A stretch of 12,750 bases of DNA from Dehalococcoidales bacterium. GTDB lineage: Bacteria > Chloroflexota > Dehalococcoidia > Dehalococcoidales > UBA2162. Made by a program: the position numbers and the translations under genes. The notes beneath the pieces are model-generated. The model worked only from the letters and a program-made list of their open reading frames with translations. It was not told where the DNA came from and ran no database searches. The stretch covers positions 8,506 through 21,255 of the forward strand of contig NYYM01000079.1 in NCBI GenBank assembly GCA_002685815.1, read 5' to 3'. This document shows, piece by piece, positions 7,014-12,750 of the stretch; position 1 is the stretch's first letter; the number at the start of each line of letters is the position of its first letter.

Positions 7014-8586
7014 ATAGCTTTACCATTCTGGTGGAGTACATATCCGTCAGAGCCAGTAATTGCTGGCGGTGTTTCTCAGGCAGGGCTTCGTCCAGTAACA
7101 GTATCATCAGGGCCTGTCCTCTGGGCTTGAGACGGCCGACATGCATGGCGCTGATATTGATATTGGCATCTCCGGTTATCTTGCCGACAGACCCAAGAAG
7201 TCCGGGCCGGTCCAGGTGATCGCAGAACAGGAAATATCCCTCGCAGGGGTAAATATCAATCCAGTAGTCATTGACCCGCACGATATGGGTTTCACCCCGA
7301 ATCACGGTCGTAGCCACGACGACGCTTTCACTACCGGTGCTGATTTCCGCGGTAATCAAGTTGGTATAATTCTCGCAAATAGTGTCTTTCTGCTCCACTA
7401 TCTTCATACCCCGCCTAGCAGCCACGATGTTGGCATTCACCAGATTAACCCGTTCTTCACTTATCTGATCAAGTAAACCTCCCAGCACCGCCGCCTTGAG
7501 AGCGTTTGTATCGTAGTGCGAAATCTCGCCATCGTACTTGATTTGAACAGAACTTGTCTTCCCATCGATCAGTTGACTGGCCAACTTACCGGCCGCCCCG
7601 GCCGCCCTGATAAACGGCGACAGCCCCGACATTGTTTCAGCCGAGATAAAGGGAGCGTTGACCGCGTATCGGGCCGGCTCTCCATTGAACACATCGATGA
7701 TCTGCTCGGCAATATCTTCGGCCACCATAGCTTGGGCCTCAGCGGTGGAAGCTCCCAGATGAGGGGTAACGATGATGTTATCTTCTTCAAAAAGGATGCT
7801 GCTGATAATGGGCTCGGTGTCAAAGACATCAAAAGCAGCCCCACCCACCTTTTTAGCCCTGATTGCCTCGACCAGCGCTTCTTCGTTAATCAGCCCCCCC
7901 CGGGCCGTATTGATGATACGAACCGTCGGTTTAACCAGAGACAGTTCTTTTTCTCCGATTATTTCTTTGGTTAGTTTGGTGAGCGGAGCATGGAAGGTGA
8001 TAAAGTCCGATCTCTTGAGCAGCTCGTCCAGGGTGACAAGTTCCACCTGGAAGTTACGGGCGTAGTCTTCAGCAATGTACGGGTCGTAAGCAATAAGTTC
8101 CATCTCCAGACCCAGGGCTCGTCTGGCTACCTCTGAGCCAACATTACCCAGACCAACAATACCCAGGACTTTATTTCTGACCTCAGTGCCCACAAAATCA
8201 TTTCGACGCCATTCACCCGCTTTCAGGCTGGCATTGGCCTGGGCAACATGACGGGCCAAGGCCAGCATCAGGGCAATGGTATGCTCCGTAGCCGAGATGG
8301 TATTACTGGTGGGAGCGTTAACCACCAGTATTCCCCGCCGCGTCGCCACGTCTACATCGATATTATCCGTACCCACACCGGCCCGGGCGACAACCTGCAA
8401 CTTTTTGCCGGCTTCCAGCACCTCAGCCGTTACACGGGTCTGACTACGCACCACCAGAGCTTCATAGTCACCGATAATGGAGACTAGCTCGTCAGGCTTG
8501 AGATCCGACTTAATATCAACCTCGGCATTGCCGCGCAGAATTTCTATACCTTCTTGCCCGATAGGGTCGGACACTAAAACTCTCAT
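7012..8586 (-). CDS. serA: D-3-phosphoglycerate dehydrogenase
   Basis: SerA oxidises 3-phosphoglycerate to 3-phosphohydroxypyruvate with NAD+, the first step of phosphorylated serine biosynthesis. At 524 residues it is the long type 1 form. The order is substrate-binding domain (VVRSQTRVT, ARAGVGTDNID), Rossmann domain with GLGNVG (145-150) and the NAD-ribose acidic residue D168, then the catalytic triad Arg229 (NTARGG), Glu258 (FDTEP) and His276 (TPHLGAST). An allosteric substrate-binding domain follows (about 315-450). The sequence ends in an ACT domain (about 451-524, DHLDRPGLLG), which suggests feedback control by serine. The 41-base gap after the aminotransferase gene has only a weak GTGAG before the ATG. 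As the last gene of the ribF-tyrS-aminotransferase-serA operon, it probably works with the aminotransferase encoded just upstream. Confidence 0.95.
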   Translation of the reverse strand: MRVLVSDPIGQEGIEILRGNAEVDIKSDLKPDELVSIIGDYEALVVRSQTRVTAEVLEAGKKLQVVARAGVGTDNIDVDVATRRGILVVNAPTSNTISATEHTIALMLALARHVAQANASLKAGEWRRNDFVGTEVRNKVLGIVGLGNVGSEVARRALGLEMELIAYDPYIAEDYARNFQVELVTLDELLKRSDFITFHAPLTKLTKEIIGEKELSLVKPTVRIINTARGGLINEEALVEAIRAKKVGGAAFDVFDTEPIISSILFEEDNIIVTPHLGASTAEAQAMVAEDIAEQIIDVFNGEPARYAVNAPFISAETMSGLSPFIRAAGAAGKLASQLIDGKTSSVQIKYDGEISHYDTNALKAAVLGGLLDQISEERVNLVNANIVAARRGMKIVEQKDTICENYTNLITAEISTGSESVVVATTVIRGETHIVRVNDYWIDIYPCEGYFLFCDHLDRPGLLGSVGKITGDANINISAMHVGRLKPRGQALMILLLDEALPEKHRQQLLALTDMYSTRMVKL

Positions 8587-8627
8587 AAACTAACTCACTA
8601 AAACCTCTATTCGTCAAAACTGAAAAG

Positions 8628-9722
8628 CTATCGTGCGGCCACAAAACCCGCTTCGGGCAGGGCCACTTTCAGGGCCGTTATCACTTTTTCAATGTCACTC
8701 TCGTTTACCCAGCCCAGATGCCCGATACGGAATATCCGGCCATCCAGTTTCTGCTGTCCACCACCCAGCACGATCTGATGTTTTTCCCTGAGTACCTGCA
8801 GTAATTTTTTGGGATCAAGCCCGTTGGTAGAATCCACCGCCGTAACCGTGTTAGAGGCGAAATCCTCGTCGGCGAAAAGGGACAATCCCAGGGATTTTAC
8901 TCCCTCCCGGGCACACTGGGCAACCCGGGCATGACGGGCGACAATTTCAGCCAGGCCTTCTTTCAGAATCATTTCCAGGGATACGGCCAGGGCGAATACT
9001 ACGGAAACAGCCGGCGTCCAGGGCGTCTGGTTCCTCTCCAGATAGCTCTTGGCCTGCCCAATATCCCAGTAAAAACGGGGCATTTTAGACTCAGCGTAGG
9101 CCTGCCAGGCGTCCTGGCTGACACTTATCATCGCCAGGCCCGGCGGCACCATCCAGCCTTTCTGAGAACCGGTAACGGCGATATCGCAATGCCATTCATC
9201 TACCGGCAAGTTAATTGAACCCAGACTGCTGATAGCGTCGACCAGCAGCAGCTTGTTAAATTCCTTGACCACCAGACTTATTGCCCCCAAGTCATTGGTA
9301 ACCCCGGTGGATGTCTCATTATGAGTTACCAGCACCGCTTTTATTTTCGAGTCTTTCTGAAGGGCTCTGCGCACCTCATCGGGGTCAGCCGGCTTGCCCC
9401 ATTCAAAACTGAGACGGGTCACCTCAGCCCCAAATCTCTCGGCCATAGTGGCAAAGCGGTCTCCAAAGGCGCCAATGGACACGGACAGTACCTTGTCGTC
9501 CGGCGACAGCACATTGACGATGGCCGCCTCCAGCCCGCCCGTGCCCGAGGCGGTGAGGATATAAAGGTCGTTTTTGGTCTGGAATAACTGCTTCAGGTTA
9601 TCGGTCACACCCATCAGTATCCCCTGAAATTCCTCTCCCCGGTGGTTTATCATCTGCCTGGCCATTGCCTGGAGGACTTCGGGGGGGCAAGGGGTCGGAC
9701 CCGGTATGCGTAATTCTTCCAT
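8628..9722 (-). CDS. Class V aminotransferase, probable phosphoserine aminotransferase role
   Basis: This is a 364-residue PLP enzyme of fold type I, class V, close to the alanine/serine-glyoxylate aminotransferase group. Visible elements are IPGPTPCPPEVL (6-17), the phosphate-binding ASGTGGLEA (58-66), NETSTG (135-140), VDAISSLGS with Asp162 that contacts the PLP ring nitrogen, the Schiff-base Lys188 in TGSQKGWM, and FRIGHLG near the C-terminus. Some archaea and bacteria that lack a classical SerC use class V enzymes of this group to make phosphoserine from phosphohydroxypyruvate. The adjacent serA makes that assignment likely here, but alanine-glyoxylate or serine-pyruvate activity cannot be excluded by sequence. 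The ATG has GAGGAG four bases upstream, overlapping the end of tyrS, so the two genes are probably translationally coupled (gap of nine bases). Confidence 0.85.
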   Translation of the reverse strand: MEELRIPGPTPCPPEVLQAMARQMINHRGEEFQGILMGVTDNLKQLFQTKNDLYILTASGTGGLEAAIVNVLSPDDKVLSVSIGAFGDRFATMAERFGAEVTRLSFEWGKPADPDEVRRALQKDSKIKAVLVTHNETSTGVTNDLGAISLVVKEFNKLLLVDAISSLGSINLPVDEWHCDIAVTGSQKGWMVPPGLAMISVSQDAWQAYAESKMPRFYWDIGQAKSYLERNQTPWTPAVSVVFALAVSLEMILKEGLAEIVARHARVAQCAREGVKSLGLSLFADEDFASNTVTAVDSTNGLDPKKLLQVLREKHQIVLGGGQQKLDGRIFRIGHLGWVNESDIEKVITALKVALPEAGFVAAR

Positions 9723-9731
9723 TTTACTCCT

Positions 9732-11003
9732 CTACTGCTCGCTACTTAGTATATCCGAATTGATAACTTTAGCAAAGCGCCGTTTGCCGACTTTTATTAT
9801 GCTGCCACTTTCAACCCATTCACTCGGCACCATACGGTTTGTCACCACTCTATCATCGATTACAGTTCCGCCCTGTCCAATAAGCCGGTTTGCCTCGCTG
9901 ACGCTCTTTGCGAGTCCTATCTCGGTTAACAGACGCCCAACATTCACATTTCCGTCAGGATAAATCAATTCTCTAAAGGAGACAGGTTTTTCTTCTATCT
10001 CATCCGGTGTCTCTTTTTTCTGGACCGTTTTAGAGAAATGCTCTTCCGCCTGAGTGGACGCTTCTGGACCATCAAGCTGGGTTACAATATCGCTGGCCAG
10101 TCGCTTTTTAAGCTCCATCGGATTAACGGAGTCATCAGCCAGGGCTTGTCGCAACTCGGCCAACTCTTTCGCGGGCACGTTGGTCAACAGCTCAAAGTAG
10201 TCCATGATCAAACTATCCGTAATAGACATTACCTTGCCGTATATCTCCTCCGGTGGCTCGTAAACACCGATGTAGTTCCCCAGGCTTTTGCTCATCCTCT
10301 GAGTGCCATCAATACCCACCAGAACAGGAAAAGTAATGCATATCTGTGGCTTTTGCCCGAAGACCTCCTGAAGTTTGCGCGCGGCCATCAGGTTGAATAA
10401 TTGTTCCGTACCTCCGAGTTGAACATCGGCACGCAGGTGAACCGCGTCATAACCCTGAGCCAGGGGGTATAATAACTCACTCAACCACAGAGGCTTGTTC
10501 ATTTCCCATCGATTACGCAGCCTGTCACGGGCTAGAAACTGCTGCACCGTAAAATTAGAAGCCATCTTGATAACGTCGGCAAAAGTCAACTTACTCAGCC
10601 ACTCCTGGTTAAAACGTACGAAGGTCTTGTTTCGGTCCAGGATTTTGAAGGCTTGCTCGGTGTAAGTCCTGGCATTCTGCTCGATCTGCTCTGCAATCGA
10701 AGCAGAACGTGCTTCGTCCCGGTCGCTGGGATCGCCTATCAGTGTCGTAAAAGTACCTATAACAAAAGTCACCTCGTGGCCGAAATCCTGAAACTGGCGC
10801 AGCTTCCGCATAGGTATAGTATGGCCCAAGTGGATATCAGGAGCCGTCACATCAAAGCCACAATATACCCTGAGGGGGCGCCCTTCATTACTGGCTTCAA
10901 CGAGCCGCTGGCGCAGTTCCTCAGTCATCATCCCTTTTGTCTGCTGGTCACCAAATTCGGAACCACGCATTAAGACGCTAACTTGCTTATCTATGGACTC
11001 CAA
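9732..11003 (-). CDS. tyrS: Tyrosyl-tRNA synthetase
   Basis: This class I synthetase attaches tyrosine to tRNA-Tyr. In 423 residues it shows YCGFDVTAPDIHLGH with the HIGH-type motif HLGH (58-61), FTTLIGDPS (85-93), the tyrosine pocket block YPLAQGYDAVHLRADVQLGG (179-198) and the KMSKS-type motif RMSKS (236-240). A C-terminal S4 RNA-binding domain runs from about 355 to 415 (VNVGRLLTEIGLAKSVSEA). The motifs and indel pattern fit the second bacterial TyrRS clade (TyrZ-like) rather than the E. coli type. The start is TTG at 11001-11003, supported by GGAGGT nine bases upstream; the next ATG is eleven codons later. An 88-base gap to ribF contains an inverted repeat that may form a leader structure. 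No T-box motif is present. Confidence 0.95.
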   Translation of the reverse strand: MESIDKQVSVLMRGSEFGDQQTKGMMTEELRQRLVEASNEGRPLRVYCGFDVTAPDIHLGHTIPMRKLRQFQDFGHEVTFVIGTFTTLIGDPSDRDEARSASIAEQIEQNARTYTEQAFKILDRNKTFVRFNQEWLSKLTFADVIKMASNFTVQQFLARDRLRNRWEMNKPLWLSELLYPLAQGYDAVHLRADVQLGGTEQLFNLMAARKLQEVFGQKPQICITFPVLVGIDGTQRMSKSLGNYIGVYEPPEEIYGKVMSITDSLIMDYFELLTNVPAKELAELRQALADDSVNPMELKKRLASDIVTQLDGPEASTQAEEHFSKTVQKKETPDEIEEKPVSFRELIYPDGNVNVGRLLTEIGLAKSVSEANRLIGQGGTVIDDRVVTNRMVPSEWVESGSIIKVGKRRFAKVINSDILSSEQ

Positions 11004-11022
11004 TTCCGGATACCTCCGTACC

Positions 11023-11060
11023 TGTTCCGTAGCTGAATCCGTCCAGACCCGAACGGAACA
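11023..11060 (-). promoter_or_regulatory. Inverted repeat in the tyrS leader
   Basis: TGTTCCGT (11023-11030) and ACGGAACA (11053-11060) are a perfect 8-bp inverted repeat with a 22-base loop. It lies between ribF and tyrS, ending 12 bases upstream of the tyrS GGAGG. On the transcript the 5' arm can also pair over five bases (UCCGU/ACGGA) with the sequence that includes the start of the Shine-Dalgarno. This leaves room for alternative folds. The structure is seen in the sequence; a regulatory role is inferred. Confidence 0.35.
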
Positions 11061-11091
11061 TAAACCTCTGGTTTGAGCAAATAGTCAACAT

Positions 11092-12030
11092 TCATCCCGG
11101 TTTCCTGCCTGAAGAACTCAGTATAGCTTCTCCCTCTTTTACATCCTCGGCCATCTGCTTTTTCAGCTCTTCCACGCCGTCAAATTTCTTCTCGCCCCGC
11201 AGCCGCTCCATGACCTCGATTTTCAACTCGCTTCCGTACAGGTTGCCCCGATAGTTTAACACATACGTCTCCACAGTACGCACCTGTCCATCAAAAGTGG
11301 GATTCTTACCGACATTAGTCACCGCCTGGTAGGTTTCATCATTAATGTAGGCCCAGGTAGCGTAAACGCCGTCTCCGGGGAGAGCCTGCTCCGACTCTAC
11401 CTCCAGATTAGCTGTCGGGAAGCCTAAACCACCACCCCGGCCCGCCCCAGTAATCACCCTGCCCTGAAGTCTGAAAGGACGCCCGGTCAGACTAGTCACC
11501 CTTTTCATATCGCCCTTAGCCAAGGCATCCCTGATAGCAGTGCTGCTTACCACTTCATCGTCTGTCTTCAGGGGAGATACCACGACCAGGCTAAAACCCA
11601 TATCTTCGCCCAGCACCCTGAGGGCATCAACATTACCTTCCCTGTCCTTACCCAAGACAAAATCAGGGCCGACCAGCAGGCAGCTCATTCTGAGGTACTT
11701 CTTCAACAGACCGGCAAACTGTCTGGCGGTCAGGTCGGCCAACTCACGAGTAAAGGACAGGGGAATGACCTCCCCGACTCTCTCATTCTTGAGCAGGTCA
11801 ACCTTTTCAGCCAGATTGGTCAGGTAGGGCAGACTGGTCCCCGGTGAAAGCACCTCTCGGGGATTTTGCCGGAAAGTCAGCACTCCGCTGAGCAAATCCA
11901 ACTCATCGGCCAGTTCCTTTAGCTGTGAGATCAGGTATTTGTGGCCAAGGTGCACCCCGTCAAAAACCCCTATCGTCAGGAGCATATCTTTCTCCGGAGA
12001 TACCTCGGCTAGCTCTTTCTCTACCCGCAT
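11092..12030 (-). CDS. ribF: Bifunctional riboflavin kinase / FMN adenylyltransferase
   Basis: RibF phosphorylates riboflavin to FMN and then adenylates FMN to FAD. The 312 residues contain both domains. The N-terminal adenylyltransferase has GVFDGVHLGH (21-30, HIGH-like), NPREVL, GPDFVLGKDREG (121-132) and SSTAIR (162-167). The C-terminal kinase has GRVITGAGRGGGLGFPTANL (190-209) with the PTAN nucleotide motif, GDGVYA, and the general base Glu254 in RTVETYVLN. The ATG chosen has no clear Shine-Dalgarno but gives the usual 15-20 residues before the HIGH-like motif. An internal ATG at 11983-11985 has GGAG six bases upstream and cannot be excluded. It is the first gene of the right operon, with a good promoter about 110 bases upstream. 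Confidence 0.95.
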   Translation of the reverse strand: MRVEKELAEVSPEKDMLLTIGVFDGVHLGHKYLISQLKELADELDLLSGVLTFRQNPREVLSPGTSLPYLTNLAEKVDLLKNERVGEVIPLSFTRELADLTARQFAGLLKKYLRMSCLLVGPDFVLGKDREGNVDALRVLGEDMGFSLVVVSPLKTDDEVVSSTAIRDALAKGDMKRVTSLTGRPFRLQGRVITGAGRGGGLGFPTANLEVESEQALPGDGVYATWAYINDETYQAVTNVGKNPTFDGQVRTVETYVLNYRGNLYGSELKIEVMERLRGEKKFDGVEELKKQMAEDVKEGEAILSSSGRKPG

Positions 12031-12093
12031 AATTCTTTAACCCGAGTACAAATAATGAATAGATGGTACTAGACAGTCAGTGAATACACAAAG

Positions 12094-12128
12094 GGGATTT
12101 CGGTAAGATCCCGGCAATCATCTGCCGG
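12094..12128 (-). promoter_or_regulatory. Overlapping hairpins in the ribF 5' leader
   Basis: CCGGCA (12111-12116) and TGCCGG (12123-12128) form a perfect 6-bp hairpin with a 6-base loop. A second stem, GGGAT (12094-12098) with ATCCC (12108-12112), shares two bases with the first, so the two cannot both form fully. Both lie in the predicted ribF leader of about 105 bases. There is no T-run and no match to the FMN riboswitch core that I can see. Regulatory function is speculative. Confidence 0.3.
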
Positions 12129-12141
12129 TCGAAGTGCTTTC

Positions 12142-12170
12142 ATACTAGCACAAGCCTATTTAAGCGTCAA
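12142..12170 (-). promoter_or_regulatory. Sigma70-type promoter of ribF operon
   Basis: On the minus strand TTGACG (12165-12170, five of six) is followed after exactly 17 bases by TAGTAT (12142-12147, four of six). A TG one base before the -10 adds an extended -10 element. It is correctly oriented for ribF-tyrS-aminotransferase-serA, with transcription starting near 12135. Confidence 0.55.
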
Positions 12171-12196
12171 CAAAATGATCGTCGGCCTTTCAGGAA

Positions 12197-12225
12197 TTGC
12201 TCATCTCCCTGAATTCAGCTATACT
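12197..12225 (+). promoter_or_regulatory. Promoter of tRNA-Thr
   Basis: TTGCTC (12197-12202) and TATACT (12220-12225, five of six) are 17 bases apart. The tRNA begins 11 bases after the -10 box, which leaves a short 5' leader for RNase P. The downstream plus-strand gene may be co-transcribed. Confidence 0.5.
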
Positions 12226-12236
12226 TTATCCATCAG

Positions 12237-12309
12237 GCCAGCGTAGCTCAGTTGGTAGAGCAGCGCTTTCGTAAAGCGCAGGCCGCGGGTTCGAATCCCT
12301 CCGCTGGCT
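12237..12309 (+). tRNA. tRNA-Thr(CGT)
   Basis: The 73 bases fold into a complete cloverleaf. The acceptor GCCAGCG/CGCTGGC has seven pairs, the D stem is GCTC/GAGC, and the anticodon stem GCGCT/AGCGC has the loop TTCGTAA, giving anticodon CGT that reads ACG (Thr). The variable loop has five bases and the T loop is TTCGAAT. The T stem GCGGG/CCCTC has one C-T mismatch at the fourth pair from the loop. The discriminator is T and CCA is not encoded. Confidence 0.95.
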
Positions 12310-12325
12310 ATCATATGGAGAGAGA

Positions 12326-12750
12326 ATGAGTATCCTTATTGATAAACTAAATCGGATTTCCCGGGGCAGCCCTCAGCCCATGGGTTTCACCTCAAGACAA
12401 CCGGCTTCGGACAAGCCCAAAATGCAACTCGTTGTCAGTTTTGCTGCCGAGAGTGCCGGGAGTCTGGCCGGTCGGGCCGCCGGGGCCGATGCCGGACTGT
12501 TGCGTATATCCAAACCGGGCACCGGAGCCGAAGCCCTTCAGGAGATTTCCAAGACTCTTCCTAATATCGCTTGGGGCGTGGGGCTGCGGGGTATCAGCCG
12601 GGCCGGCCTGAAACAGATTGCCAGAGCCGGCTCTGATTTCGTGGTCTTTCCCGCCACCGACACACCCCTGACAGCCCTTGAAGATAACAAGACGGGCCGT
12701 ATACTAGAGGTACCGGAGTCACTTGATGAAGGACTTTTCAGGGCAATCAA
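12326..12750 (+). CDS. Unrecognised protein, 3' end beyond window
   Basis: An open frame starts at ATG with GGAG nearby upstream and runs without a stop for 141 codons to the window edge. It begins 16 bases after tRNA-Thr. The codon use resembles that of the neighbouring genes, with GCC, GGC and CTG common, which supports real coding. After a polar start (MSILIDKLNRISRG) the sequence alternates hydrophobic strands and helices: KMQLVVSFA, AGADAGLLRI, NIAWGVGL, and IARAGSDFVVFPA. This spacing is reminiscent of a beta/alpha barrel of the kind in which each repeat ends in a glycine- or aspartate-containing loop, but I do not recognise a family. No signal peptide or membrane segment is seen in the visible part. 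Confidence 0.75.
   Translation, partial: MSILIDKLNRISRGSPQPMGFTSRQPASDKPKMQLVVSFAAESAGSLAGRAAGADAGLLRISKPGTGAEALQEISKTLPNIAWGVGLRGISRAGLKQIARAGSDFVVFPATDTPLTALEDNKTGRILEVPESLDEGLFRAI

Noticed and set aside
11004..11091. T-box riboswitch for tyrS
   Set aside because: The interval is only 88 bases and lacks the TGGNACC specifier-binding sequence and a terminator.
12031..12141. FMN riboswitch for ribF
   Set aside because: The leader is too short and lacks the conserved multi-stem core; only two simple hairpins are seen.
12315..12329. Four-codon frame ATGGAGAGAGAATGA that overlaps the start of the last gene
   Set aside because: It has no ribosome site of its own and is formed by the Shine-Dalgarno region; it is best read as chance.
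12538..12750. 70-codon minus-strand open frame at the right edge
   Set aside because: It is antisense to the plus-strand gene that has a ribosome site and matching codon use.

Overview
The window is a compact bacterial housekeeping segment with short intergenic gaps and about 42-65% GC by hand count of sample lines. The gene order ribF-tyrS-aminotransferase-serA, the DUF1015 protein and the protein sequences are most like class Dehalococcoidia (phylum Chloroflexota). That placement rests on pattern memory, not on a search, so it is moderate confidence. I see no insertion sequence, CRISPR array, phage gene or rRNA.

Left part (19-5426, minus strand): one probable operon read ligA -> pth -> mtnA -> broken DUF2971 gene -> mtnP. 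It joins NAD-dependent DNA ligase, peptidyl-tRNA hydrolase and two enzymes of 5'-methylthioadenosine (MTA) salvage. MtnP releases adenine and makes 5-methylthioribose-1-phosphate, and MtnA isomerises that to methylthioribulose-1-phosphate. Between mtnA and mtnP lies a lower-GC DUF2971 pseudogene with two frameshifts and one TGG-to-TGA stop. The pth gene has no ATG, GTG or TTG upstream of its conserved catalytic N-terminus. Its Shine-Dalgarno sequence points to an ACG codon.

Middle (5427-7013): a 255-base divergent intergenic region, then a DUF1015 gene on the plus strand that converges on serA.

Right part (7012-12030, minus strand): a second probable operon ribF -> tyrS -> class V aminotransferase -> serA. 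It covers FMN/FAD synthesis, tyrosyl-tRNA charging and the first two steps of phosphorylated serine biosynthesis. The third enzyme, phosphoserine phosphatase, is not in the window, and the function of the nearby DUF1015 protein is unknown. Recognisable sigma70-type promoters and RNA hairpins lie in front of ribF and tyrS.

Right edge (12031-12750): a divergent intergenic region, tRNA-Thr(CGU) on the plus strand, and the first 141 codons of an unrecognised gene that runs off the window.

I found no convincing new multi-gene system. The most informative observations are the DUF2971 pseudogene, the pth start codon, and the link between DUF1015 and the serine genes.
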